64,000 nucleotides of DNA from Lithospermum erythrorhizon. Taxonomy: Eukaryota; Streptophyta; Magnoliopsida; Boraginales; Boraginaceae. The stretch's first letter is position 1. Every line of letters begins with the position of its first letter. The notes beneath the pieces were generated by a model that was given only the letters and a program-made list of their open reading frames with translations, had not been told where the DNA came from and searched no databases. The stretch spans positions 247,239 through 311,238 of the forward strand of contig JADFUC010002282.1 of NCBI GenBank assembly GCA_019722365.1, written 5' to 3'. Positions 13,219-25,229 of the stretch are shown here, piece by piece. The position numbers were made by a program, and so were the translations under genes.

Positions 13219-14276
13219 TTTTATGTACATTACGAAAAATTACAAAAAATAAATATATTACTTTAAAATATTTTAAAAACACATTCAATTTATATCAATT
13301 TTATATTTTTCAATTAAATATCAAAAAGTACTTGATCAAAAGCCTTTCGACACGCAATCCCAAAACGTACAATTAATCTTCAAAACGGCGAAATAATAAA
13401 TTGTAATTCTCATGCAATTAACTCAACACACATGAAATTCAGTATTGGAACTTTCAACTTTATAGTTATGTTTACATAAAGATGTTTTATGTTAAAATTT
13501 AAATAGTTATAATTTTCAGATGACAGTAGATGAGCTGCGTTTGTTTGAGGCATGAAGTGAAGAAATCTCAATACAAATTATATTATTTACATCAAATTTA
13601 ATGATAGTTTTGGAGTCTTTATTATGATCTGTGTCCACTGCTGAATTAAGATTGTGGGAACATGTTCATACGAGTAATTAATATTCACTTGATTTGTTAG
13701 GTTGATGCTGACCCTTGAAAACTGCTAGACTATACGCATTGATTTAGCCAATCAGCCTCTTGTGAATTTTATTTGTTGGATATAGCGAGCACAACTTATT
13801 TCATGTTTTCCCTTAATGCTATGGCAACTTCTTATTGGATCTCTAATACATCTAAATTTAATGAAGACTTAGACAGTCATGTTTATATCCAAGTTTTATT
13901 TTATTTTAGTTATGTGGAAGTAACTATTATGACCACTTCATGATTCCGGTATAATAAAACCATTTGAAACTAAATCGGCTTCAAATCCTATTTGATTCCA
14001 AGCCCTTCACCATTTTTTGCTTTCCTCCTGACCTCTTATCAAGAAGACGAGAACAAAATAAACCTGTGTGCTCATTGATTCCCCTGGGATAGTGAGTTTT
14101 TTCATTTGGTCTCAGATTGTGACACGTGTCTAAAGCATAGAATCAATTCATTGCAATATGAATTTTCTTATATATTTTCTTGCAATACGACCTTTTGTAT
14201 TAGAGGTGCCTTTTCTTTTACATCAACTAAAATGCTGGCTTACTTCTATTAGTTACCTGTACATTATTGTGCCAAA
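13219..14276. other. AT-rich intergenic stretch, no gene seen
   Basis: No coding sequence, RNA or paired repeat was recognised. Confidence 0.55.
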
Positions 14277-14380
14277 ATTTATTAAACGGCCCTGCTACAC
14301 AAGAGAGTACACAATATAAACTTAAAGAGGCATCATCCTAAATGACATTGACGTGGATTACCACTTTTACCTGGACAAAG

Positions 14381-14700
14381 CGCCCATCACGTAAAAAGCA
14401 TCCAATGGCACTACCCATTTACAAGCCAATTCGTTTTGTGACGCGACACTTGGCCCACATCTTAAGGACTCACTTCCAAAGATTTCTATAAATACTCCAT
14501 CATCATTCACCTTCATTTCAAGCGTAATACTAAACCGAGAATCCTACTGTTTCAATAACAAAACACCAAACTAACTTAGATATCGGAGAAATGGCCACAT
14601 CGACTTCGATCGCCGCCTGCGTGAGATCCTAACCCCCCCCCGGGTTTCATCACGCAGAATACTGAAAGCAGCACCTCAAGAATAACCACTCGTGCGATCC
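14381..14700 (+). repeat. 5' LTR core of the Tat-like element
   Basis: It matches 24391-24730 in order: 'gcccatca(c/t)gtaaa', 'ccaa(t/c)ggca', 'caaagattt', 'ctataaat', 'aaactaactta', 'gtttcatc', then 'cacctcaagaataaccact'. 'ttctataaatactcc' at about 14484-14498 looks like the promoter TATA box, with the transcription start expected about 30 bp later. Copies differ by many indels, so the insertion looks old or the sequence is error-prone. Confidence 0.75.
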
Positions 14701-14991
14701 AAATGATAACAATCGTGCCGCTCATTGACACAACGATAAATGTCGTGTTCAAAAGATTCACAAGACAAACCAGCAAGCACGTCCTACCACAAGTAAAGGA
14801 CACACGAGAGTTAAGTCACGATCTGAAGTATCACGAAAGGGGGCCCCATCGACCACAAAGTTAAGACAAAGTAGCGTCAATTCGGTCCCTTCCAACAACA
14901 AAGATAATATGTCACATTACAACCGGCAAGACTACTCCTCCGATCCTCACTCCTAAGTCGGTCCCCACATAGGGACAACCGAAGGGGTTAC

Positions 14992-15600
14992 ATGAACAAG
15001 GGTAAAACTCACGAACGGTCTCCAAGAATAACCGCTGAAGTCACCTATACTCAGCGAAGGCAGCAGCTAGCACTGCGAGAGGACAATGCCGGGGGCGTTT
15101 ATGACGCGATAGCAAAAGTGCTCCAAAGACAAAGAGAGGAGCTAAATACCAGATTACCAGACATTGCCCTCCAAAGTCCCGGAAAACACAGTACTTTGCT
15201 CCTTTTCGCACAGTCGGCATTAATTGGCCGACGCCGAAGGGTTTTGAAACGCCCAAGTTCAAAACGCATACGGTATCGGAGATCCTAGTAATCACATCAG
15301 CTCATGACTCGCCATCCTCGGGGCTGAGTCGGTGACGATGCGATGCAGCGGCTTTCCAGCGCTTGGTCGGGAGACTGCTAAAATGGTTCCGCTAAAACGC
15401 CACCTAACACCATAGACTGGCTGAAGGATTTCAGGATGTCTTCATTGATAAGTTCTGTATCATGGGCAACAAGCATTTGGTGGCGAGTTAATGAATACGG
15501 CGTAAACGGGGCGACATCGCGAGACTACTCCAATCTTCTGATTCCAAAAGTTTTAAATCCAACATACAAATTTTACCTAAGAAGGTAGTAAAGACCGTGC
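14992..15600 (+). pseudogene. Tat-like retrotransposon gag fragment
   Basis: The coding strand is plus, directly downstream of the 5' LTR. An open segment begins at 14992. The later part (about 15330-15600) can be read in mixed frames as a gag/capsid core: an 'AF..LGRE.AKWF'-like stretch, then 'DW..DFQ..FIDKF.IMGNKH', then 'NTAGTR...RDYSNR'. This is the order of the plant retrotransposon gag domain, which packages element RNA in virus-like particles. Several frameshifts separate the pieces. The remainder of gag is cut off by the solo LTR beginning near 15.93 kb. Family assignment is from residue patterns alone. Confidence 0.6.
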
Positions 15601-15929
15601 TCAATCATGGCTTGGTAGCTGGACTATCAAGGAAAGGACGGTATCGGGAACCGCCATCATTAACATCACCGGCCCAACCGACAATTAAATAAAGCTGGTC
15701 GGAAGCTGCAACTGCGTATGAATAATCGAACAACAGCCTCAAGTGAACAACCCAGGTCCTCTTAACGAAAACCAAGATGGACAAAGCTACAAAAGAACTA
15801 AAAAGAGAGACCTCGTGACCACTCTGCGAGCACTCCCTATGAGTAGAGAACAAGAACGGCGCAGAACCTCGTGAAATTAATATATAATAATGAGGTTCGT
15901 TAAGAACAATGGCAAGAGTGTACCAGATG

Positions 15930-18447
15930 CCCGACAAGACAACAAGGCTTAAACTGAATAACCTCGCTATACGCCAAGTCGATCAATTAGCCATGGTATA
16001 TCGGTTAGCGCGGGATCCGAGATAGTGGTATAAACATTTCTGAATAAATCGATATACCGAGACTAGTATTATATGAGTAGTATTTTATGTCACGGAAATT
16101 TTACATTTAATCATTTATAATCATTTAAACGAAAGTTTAGATATAATCGCTTACCAAATGCCTTTAAACTGTTTAATACTCCCACCTAACACCACTATCT
16201 CTCATCCTTACTCAATATTTCATCATTATTATCACAAAACAAAATCCCATCTCCTTTTTCCTCGGCGCGTACGAACTCACCCTCTATCCCCATCCCCTCG
16301 ATTTTTTTTTCATTTTCTTGGTAAAATCTGTCTTATTAATCTTTCCATAATCTTTGCTCAATCAGATCTTTGTTCATCAAAAGAGGCGATTTTTAACTTT
16401 CAAATCTCATCATTTTATATTATAGCTGAATTATTTTGTTACGACTTTTTGAGTTGACTCGAGTTTAAGACTTTATTATGGTATTAAAGTATCATCTAGG
16501 CCTAGATTAGGTGGTTGGCAAGTTGTTATGGTTGGGATTTTGGGGTTGTAATGCTGCTTGGATGTTGTGCTGACTTTTTGTTGACTTTTTTCACAAACCA
16601 CCTTTAAGTTGTAATATGATGTTATTGACCTTAATATAGTTGTTTGGGGCAAGTCAAGTGATTTCGGCGTTGATCGGAAGGGACCATGCCGGTGTGTTTT
16701 GTAAGCTGCGTGTAGTTATGCTAATTAAAGGCTCTTCAGGTATCGCTGCTTAATTAATTGGGGAATCGATTGTCGGATTGGGATTAGAATTTGATTGTAG
16801 TGTTATTGCTGGGGCGAATGTCAAAATGGAGAATTGAAATGGCTGTGTTTTGACGCTTATTAGCTCGTCGTTAAGACGCCGTAGTTAATTGCCCACCTGT
16901 GAGTCAGCAAGCTTAGTAATTGTAATGTCGATAAAAGTTGCTGCTGTATGGAAAATTTTGTAAAGCTTGTTTACTAGTTTTGGTGTTTTAATTATTATTA
17001 AGGATATTTACTTTGAATTCAGCGAGACGTTGATTAGTAATCGATTTAAATGGAGAAAATTACCTTTTTATGCTATATCAATAATTCAGTAGTTTCATGG
17101 ACTGTGATCCTTATACCGGGGCCTTCTCTCTGCTGCTTTACATTTGATCTTTTACTGATTTAATAAACGTAAAGAGGATGTTATTAATCGTGAAGTAAAT
17201 AATGTATATAATTGCTTTGATGTGAGTCGAGTCTACCCAAAGACGCTGACTACTTAGAGATATTCTAGTGTTTTGACTGAAAGCAGTACACCACGACGAA
17301 CCTTCATATATATTATGATTATATATTCGGTGACAGGTTTCATATGTGGACTATATTGGTATGTATATCGATTGCTATGAGATTGGCTGTTATCGAGATT
17401 GATGCGCATGATTACGGTATTATTGCATCATACCACGTGTCTTCTGCGCGCGATTGTGTATTATCAGATGTGGTCAAAAGTATCCTTTTCCGTGCTGATT
17501 TTGGGCGAATGACGCCGTATATATACATCAACAGCTGAAGAGCCGGGACGTGAGGTTCGGGCGCCGCATATGCATATTGAAGGAGTAACCCAGGCCATTC
17601 GGGAGGCTCGCTATGCATATCGAAATGGTAGCCCTCGGTCGGGAGTGATCGCGACGATATATACGCCAGCGACGCGCGATATTAACGGATGCGTGTATAT
17701 CGTGGACGCGCTGACAAAGAACGGAGGTTTTTAATGTTATCTATTTTGCTGTACTAACCTTTATTGTTTGTGCTGTTTATTTGAAACGAATATTTGATCG
17801 CGCGACGCCGACTACAGCTTAATATACGTGACGTGAGTGCTCTCATCGACTGCAATAATATTAATAAGAGGTTACCGCTTAATTGGGGAGTAAAGGGTTC
17901 TTGAGGTTATTGTTTAATATTATATATATGCTTTTTATATATAATTATGATTTTATGTGGTTGATACTATTCGTGATATTTCAGATTCACTAAACTTCAC
18001 AGATTACTTCCCTATTTCTTTAAAGCAAGCAAGCGATGCCTGTGTTTCTAGATTTGATTGCAGCGCTGCTGCCGGGCCGAGCTACGCTGACAGTCATGAT
18101 TAAGAGCGAAAGAAAGCGTGTGGCTTGTAGTCACCGCAGTCTTTCTAATATTTTTCTTTGTTATATTTTTCAAGACTTTTATGTTGTATATTACTGGGTC
18201 GTAGTGACCATACTATGATCGTGATGTATCATGTAGACGTTTGGGTTTTGTTAGATTGTACATTTCGTGATGGATGTATGTTCGTGTTGTTGGTAGTGTT
18301 ATTTTGGGTTGTGTTGTTAGTTCATCATGATGGACAAAAGAGTAATTTTATTATTAATATCAAAATGAAGTCTTTTATGTCATATCCATTGACTCACGAC
18401 TTCGGTACAGTTGTTGATGATCTTAACTCTCATGGCCGACTGTTACA
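15930..18447 (+). mobile_element. Solo LTR inserted in the Tat-like gag, same family as the innermost 52-61 kb element
   Basis: Several blocks are the reverse complement of the LTRs at 52189-54780 and 58937-61508. Around 16000-16085 is a 'tatatcgg...ccgagatagt...ataaa' block followed by 'gatata(c/t)cgaga'. Around 17540-17640 are 'catatgcatattga' and 'ccctcggtcgggag'. At 18300-18390 are 'ttgttagttca(t/c)ca(t/c)gatgg' and 'aatgaagtcttttatg'. The segment ends 'tgttaca' at 18441-18447, like the inverted start of the other LTRs. No internal region or second LTR is adjacent, so it looks like the product of recombination between two LTRs. The 5' edge is approximate. ORFs inside are chance. Confidence 0.7.
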
Positions 18448-21400
18448 TAAACCCCAAAATTGAGGTTTCACCCAAACCAAAAAGAGAGACCCAAAGCAAT
18501 TCTCAGAGTATCACAAGCGATCACTTGTCATGACAATCGATGATCACGAAGCTTTGAAGGTCGAAATGGTGAAACCCATTTAAGGGGCATCTAAAGGAGT
18601 TCGTGGAGAACACCCCCAAGAACCCACCTTATTCCTCACCTCGAGAATGGAAAAGCAGCAGAGCCTAATCCCCCCCCCCCCGACGAGTCAGTAAGGCGCA
18701 TTGATACCATTTCTCGAGTGATTGGTACGCAGTGAGGGAGATACTCCAATTCCCGAAAGCAATATGCTCGAAGGGCCGTGTATAGGCTCGCACCAATGGC
18801 CACCATAGACAAGTAAGGGATAAAATTCTCTAAAGAGGAGTCGAGGGATTGATAATCACCACGATCCCCTAATAATCAAATTCAAGAATTGCAAACTTTC
18901 TACAAGTAATGTCAGGACACAGTGGAGTTCAAGCGGATATCTTATACTTGTATGTATTACCCAATAAGTTACCTGCACCTTTTAAAACCTCGGCCTGTAC
19001 GCCTTGCCTGGAAGCTTACAGACACTCCATATATCCTGCAAAAGTGTGGGGATAACAGATCTCGACATTACTGTAGGAGAAGCCTCTCAAGAACTGTGAT
19101 TTATTATCAGGTCCTTCACGAAGCTTGTCGATATATCCGACTTCTTCATAACGGTCTTCTGATTGCGGCAACCAATCCTCACAAATTGAGTAACCATTTC
19201 TCCGCCCATTTGAAGATGAAATTTCCAACCACGCGAGGATCAAAGCGAGAAGTAAATAAAAGTGCTCGAAGCTCATATCAAATATTCTGCATCTCAAGGA
19301 AGTCTGGCCAAAGAACCATCGTAAAAGAGAAAAAGAACTCCTCCCAAAATAATGAGCGTGACACTCGTGAAGAAGCCTCGGACAACTCAAAGAAAGTGGG
19401 AGAGTAAGGGATGTCTCATTTATAACTCGAGGTTGTCTCCTGTGGAAAAACAACCTCGGGAGAAAACAAATCAACATAGAAACACAACCGAATCCGCAAG
19501 CATAGAAGTCTGCTGACAAACTCCCCCCGTAAAAGAAAGATTAAAGGCAACTCAAATAAGGGATTTCACCCGAGAAGTGTTCATTTGAGACCTCTCGGGA
19601 AATTTTTGATTTCATGATAAACGAGCGAGGCATGTAACTCCATCTCCGACAAAATCAGCCATAATGCAAGCTCTGACCTCTTACAAGGAAGTGCAAAGAT
19701 TAGCAGGGTGTCTTGTGGCTCAATCGATTCATACTGGGTCCGAAGATAGAAACTCGGTCCTCCGAATATCGGTGACAAGCTTCCCAAGAAGAATTCAAGC
19801 TGACGTAAGAAAAGCAAAACTTTTTGACGAATTAAAAGTATACCTGACATCTCCAAAAAATATTGACTGCATCTGAAGAAGGAGGAATTAAGGCTATACT
19901 TTCTCCTTAGCTATATATATATGGTCCTGAGGGACAAGTGAAGCAAAGGTGCTCATAAGAGAAGAGGACAAAATCCAGAAGCCCATCTACTATGTGAGTC
20001 ATGTGTGTGCTTCATAGACCAAGAGAAATGATCTTCAGAATTTACCAAATTCATGCCGGCTCCGTTATCTCGGTTAGAAAGCTCAAGGTCTATTTTGAAA
20101 AACCAAATTTTATGTGGTTACAGAGCGCCCCCTTGAAAAGAATACTTTCCCAACCAAAGACAAACGAAGGCCTAAGTGGGCTATAGAGCTAAGTGAGTTT
20201 GAGATCACTTTCCGACCTAGAACTGGAATAAAAGCCTGCATCACATTCTCACATGAAGCGTTCTGACCGAGTTAGAGGGAGACTCGAAACCGAGCCAACA
20301 CACTTCGTGAGAGGCCCTCGTGGACTTTATACGTGGATGGAGCCAGCGAACCTGAAGGCGCAGTGATCTTAATTCGTGGACCCTGAAAATCTCGAATACG
20401 CTGCTATGTCTCAGCCAACGCACCAATAACGGTTTAATACGAAGCCATGGTGACGGGTATTGCTAGCTCCAAAGTCTAGTAACTAATCCGGGTAAAAGAG
20501 GATTCTAAGTCGGGTGATTGAACAAATCAGGGAGAATCATGGAGTCAAGAACGAACCCCGAGAACTATTACTCTGGGGCGTCACTCTAACATCACTCAAA
20601 GTTCGACTCACGCGGTCTTCGAAAGCATACAATTTTGGTGGAGAAAACTAACATGCTTATCATCTATCTCGATCGGCTACCACTTGGCCATGAGGATATT
20701 CCTACGCTCATATTGAACATCGAAAAGCCCATTCATAGTAGACAAGAATAAAATTCTACGGGAGAAGAGTATGATTTAGTCCCATAGTCAAGTTTTTTAA
20801 ACACCGAGAAGCTGCTCCGAGGACGCGTCGGTGCTGAAATTTGAAAACGGTTATAACCTAAATGTTCCAAGGGGAGTTGTATAAGATTTCTCCCATTTGG
20901 GGACCCTAGCTATTTTGCATCCCAAGATAACCAACGAACTTCATTTAAAGTCTACGAGGACACCGCGACATCATATCCTGGGAAAACCTCGCCCTAAAGA
21001 TTACCCGAGTAGGTTATTTCTGGCCCACACTCATGAACGACTCCTTAGAGTATGTAAAGGTGCGGTTTTTGCCAGCATATGGCATCCTGGTGACAACCCG
21101 CGGTGGAAATTTAATCGGGTCCTTTGTCCCATACACAGAATGCTGCACCATTCATGGGACAATTTATGAAGCACGAACCAAAGACAAAGACGCGGTAGTC
21201 AGAATTATTTCAAGCAAGACATGTGCAAGCCATGCCCTAAAGAACACTATTATCGTCGTAAGATGTGTTGGAAGAGTTCATATGGAAGAACATCATTGAG
21301 CCGCTACGGGATACCAAAAAATATCAGATCCCATAATCCGGTCTCGCCTGACGCTTCTACCCTGATATCACGCCAGAAGCTGCCTCGATAGAACATCGCT

Positions 21401-22100
21401 GCGAACGTGATGTTAAATCTCAAGCCAACGGACGTGGAAATCATGAACAAGACCAAGCCAAGGAATAAAGAAAAATCTCCTAGAGTCAGGGGCGAAATGG
21501 TACGAGGAGCTCCCTACCGAACCACTCCATCCAATGCCACTTATAGGACCCCCTTAGCCTGTATTCTGGGGCGTGGTTGTTTTGCTCAGTAGTAGAGGTT
21601 TGTCTACCCAATATCCGACAGCTTTGCTTTAAAGAAGAGGAAATGGAGAATAGACAGAGAATACCGACTTCAATGCATTTAATTGGGCGTGGATACAACC
21701 TTATAACGAATTTAGAGGTATAAACACCGATGGCACGATTCTACAACCGAGGGTCGAATCCGCAATTCAAAGAAAGGGAGACCTCAGACTGCCTAAAGCC
21801 AAAGAAGCCAAAAAGTGCTCCAAGCTCAATCCTAAACGGGAGGACCATGTACAAAGTGAAGAGTCATAGCCCAAAGGACTTACGAATTGTAGAACTCTCG
21901 AGAAAAATCATCACATCAATACGACACGGGATCTGGTCTCAAAACAAACTACACTTAGTACCGTGAAAGGATGAATTTTCCTCTTTTGTAAACAAAACTT
22001 GGAGGAGGGAAAGCTCGAATAAGCACTAGTATGCCTTTTAAAAACAGGACGTTACTCTCTTTCAGATCCACCAGAAATACACATTTTCCCGAAGTGTTCT
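18448..22100 (+). pseudogene. Tat-like pol remnant (protease/RT linker, RT end, RNase H, integrase)
   Basis: Fragments on the plus strand appear in normal gypsy order. At about 19200-19260, 'HLKMKFPTTRG' matches the plant Tat linker before reverse transcriptase. At about 19660-19850, 'TSYKEVQRLAGCLVA' followed by 'ELKVYLTSP' matches the end of RT and the connection. At about 20195-20245, 'FEITFRPRTGIKA' precedes the RNase H. At about 20315-20370, 'LYVDGASEPEGAVIL' matches the first catalytic Asp region of RNase H. At about 21030-21060, 'DSLEYVK' matches the integrase zinc-finger neighbourhood. No catalytic RT 'YxDD' could be found in frame. Stops and frameshifts occur throughout, so no enzyme can be made. 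Confidence 0.75.
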
Positions 22101-23532
22101 TCCACGAACTCGAAGATAGTCCTGGATGCCAACAACCTCTGAGATCTTCTCAATTATAAGCCTCATTATGGGAGACTGTCCGCAAGGATGTCCTATAATT
22201 TATTATGACTTCTCTCGGAGAGTGTCTCTTCAATCCCCTTCTAAGGCCACAGATTCTCCGATTGTTTTGATTTTGTTTTTGGAGCTCTTCTTTACATACG
22301 CCTTTGGCTTCTTTCTGCAGAGTTCAGGAACTGCTGTGTCGCTCGTATCTAAAGAGAGGTCCACATGGATTTCAATGGAGCCCAATATAAGCAGATTCAA
22401 GATCCCCATGCTTGTTCTTGTAAAATCACCGCCGGGCCTCGAAATCCTCAACTTGTGCCCGAAGCTTTAACAAAGAAGTCGTGGATTCTTCTCTTTGATA
22501 TGGTTTCACAGAATACCCAAGGAAGATATGAAACCCTAACGAATCACGGCTAAACTGAAGCTACCACCTAAGTGGCGATGTGGTGAGAAATTTATCCGCG
22601 TCCGTAACATCTACCGATGCGAGAGGAGACGAAGAAACGACAAGGAAGAACGTGAAGGAAGCCGGTGAAGCTGTAGTAGAAGGAATGACAGCTGGCCTCT
22701 ATGAAATCACCTCTTCTGGAGCTTTCCGAGGCTTCTTTGTGATTGAGTCATGGGAGAAATCAGCATTCTCCCAAGTATAGCTTTTCCTTCTTGACACCTT
22801 AGAGCTGGTTCTTTCCCTCAAGTCAATGGCTTTGAAATCCACCTTACGGGTACGGTACAGACTCCTAGAGTTCTTCGTACAATAAGTCTAATCAAGAATA
22901 AAAACAAAAGTGGCCAGAAACCCAAGGAATGAAAGATAGTGATGCACGGAAAGAGATGTTACTTACAGAGTGACATCCGGGGAAATTTATTAACTCCATT
23001 GGTTAAACTCGCCTTTATTAACACGCCTCACCATAGACTGGGGCAGAGTTCTACCAGCCTTCTATCTCCGCTAAGTTCTTTGGGTGTAATCTTCACCGGC
23101 AGAGTGAGCGGCATTTATACCAACGAGCTCTGACCTCGTAGCCGAAGCCCTCGGCCACTAAGAACTATAGCTTCAACCACCGACTCCTCCACTTTGTCCA
23201 CCTTCTTCAGGTATAAGAAGTCAGAGGGAAGGATAAGCCACGGAAGTAAGACAAGAGCCTTTGTTGATTGCTACATCACCTCAATGCTATGTTGGGGATG
23301 ATCCCGACGGCAAAAGTGTGCTACTTGAAGATGGTGCACTGGCATTGTAGTGGCATCACCGAATTCGCCTGATCGCTGCCACCCTTTGTCAACAAATGAA
23401 GAAACGGGGAGTCGGAGCTCAGAAGCTGAAAAAACTCCCTAGAACAGAGCGTGTCTCAGTGAGGGGGGGTCGGGCGCATCTAAATTTCACCTTTGGGCGG
23501 AATGGATTGAGATCATAACAAAGGGAGGAATC
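22101..23532. other. Region between pol and the antisense ORF of the Tat-like element
   Basis: No recognisable protein domain was found. Short ORFs occur on both strands. By position it is the 3' untranslated part or an extra-ORF zone of the element. Confidence 0.5.
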
Positions 23533-23964
23533 TTACTGCTTCCCTTCCACGTGGGATACGGTCGCATCCTCGTCAGAAACCCATAGTGCTCTCGATCCGC
23601 TCCCACCGGAAGTCGGTAGAACGGTTCGGGAACTGCTTTCGCTCGTGCCGAGGGTCGGCTGATCTTTCAGGGTTTCTTTGGAAGACTTCCTTGAGGCTGG
23701 CTGTGTCGGGCGGCGAGGACCCATTCGATCCACCGACTGGTGAGACGCCCGTGCCGTAAGAGGTAACGGCAGTGAGGGGTTTTGAGGTCGTCTCCTCAAA
23801 AACACTCCAACAAATTCGCCCGAGGCTCCCGACACTGATGCAAGCTCTCTAGGTTCGTAGGCCGGGTAATGGTGCACGTAAGACGTTAATGCACCCCTCG
23901 AGAACCAAGAAAATTCTGGCTTAGAATACATTACGGAGTCAAGAAAAGAAAAAAGCAAGGCCAT
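23533..23964 (-). CDS. Antisense ORF near the 3' end of the Tat-like retrotransposon
   Basis: An open frame of 143 codons runs opposite to the element's gag-pol, downstream of the integrase and upstream of the 3' LTR core (24391). It is one of the longest uninterrupted frames in a region where gag and pol are riddled with stops. The product starts 'MALLFSFLDSVMYSKPEFSW', then has Arg/Pro/Ser/Thr-rich sequence ('RRPQNPSLPLPLTARASHQS') and an acidic end. I recognise no domain. Plant Tat and Ogre elements are known to carry extra antisense ORFs at this position, which is why I list it. It may instead be chance in GC-richer DNA. Confidence 0.4.
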   Translation of the reverse strand: MALLFSFLDSVMYSKPEFSWFSRGALTSYVHHYPAYEPRELASVSGASGEFVGVFLRRRPQNPSLPLPLTARASHQSVDRMGPRRPTQPASRKSSKETLKDQPTLGTSESSSRTVLPTSGGSGSRALWVSDEDATVSHVEGKQ

Positions 23965-24390
23965 AATTAAAACTCGTAAACACTACCTACTTCTCGCAAC
24001 ACCTCAGCCGCACTTACCTCTTCGTGGAATGCTTGAATGATTGATGGGTACGGGCGGTGTTAGAATGATGGGTACTCTGATCTGCCATAAAAGAAATGGG
24101 CGGGGGAGAGAACGCGAGGTAAAGTGTTACTAGAAGAGAAGAACAACGGTCATATTAATGTGGTTTTTGCCTTTCAGAGAAACGATAATAATTATGCAAA
24201 ATGAAGAAGAGAAGTGAATGGAAAAGACAAATCTTTTAATGGTGACTAAGCACTGCCTCTCGATCTCCAAGGCCATAAAGGTCCGCTGTCATGAGGAAAT
24301 TTAACCCTTCAAATGGCGAAGCGAGAAATTTCGAAGATTTAAAGGGACAATCGATACCGATTGATTAGCAATTTCCTTAATGGATCAAGG

Positions 24391-24730
24391 GCCCATCATG
24401 TAAAGATCCAACGGCAACCATTTATTGTAGCTCAAATCAGTCAATTCGTGCCCAGTGATCGCTGCGATTTAATTCAATATCTCGGCGACTGACCCCCAAA
24501 GATTTCCTATAAATAATTCATCATTAACCTACATTTTGTTGCACGCTAAACTCAGAACACTTACCGTTTAAACAGTCAGAAACAATCTCGAAACTAACTT
24601 AAAATTTGAGTGGTCATGATCGACTCTCTGTCGCCGCCCAGTAGCCTGGAACTCCCCGGTTTCATCGCGAGATCATCACGGAGAACACGGACCAAGGAGA
24701 GGCACCTCAAGAATAACCACTGGGCGAGGA
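24391..24730 (+). repeat. 3' LTR core of the Tat-like element
   Basis: It pairs with 14381-14700 (shared blocks listed there), including the TATA-like 'cctataaata' near 24507. Similarity may extend upstream to about 24330 with poor conservation. Downstream (24730-25150) no similarity to the sequence after the 5' copy was seen. Confidence 0.7.
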
Positions 24731-25229
24731 GTTGCACGTATTAAAACTACCTCGGAATTACATCCATCCGAACCTATGACCCAAAGCTACAAGAAGAAAA
24801 GTGGTTTGGGAATGCACTTGATAAATCCTCGGTCCTCCCATCAAGAGAGAATAGATAAGTCGGGGCAGACTCAAATTTCCGTGTCTCATCCAATTTAAAA
24901 GACTTCTGAAAATAAAGCAGTACCAACACAAAACTGAATAGTGTAATAAAGTGAGTAGCTCCTTAGTTTATATATTTACCAAACTCTTTAATTTTCTCAA
25001 CGTGAGACAATCATACGTGAACTCTCGATTGCTTATGAGCCAAATCTAACAACTTCAAGACGCGACTGCCCCTTTTTTGAATATTTTTCCTTTTAAAGTC
25101 TCAATTTTTAATACCTGTGTCACACAAATCCGCCGGGCTTCATATCATGTTCAATTTATTAAATCTAATCCGAGCCACCCACAAGAAGTGAAGAGAGCAC
25201 ACAACATAAGCTTAAATAGACACCATCCC

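Noticed and set aside
14631..14641. C homopolymers here and at about 18671-18682 as regulatory or G-quadruplex sites
   Set aside because: They are single runs without the multiple spaced runs needed for a quadruplex, in error-prone repeat DNA. They may be base-calling artefacts.
17344..18463. Several plus-strand ORFs of 60-101 codons
   Set aside because: They lie inside the solo LTR, are not shared with the other LTR copies and have no family resemblance.
18922..19519. Overlapping 161- and 167-codon frames on opposite strands
   Set aside because: They overlap the Tat-like protease/RT linker. Only the short 'HLKMKFPTTRG' part of the plus frame is meaningful; the minus frame is its shadow.
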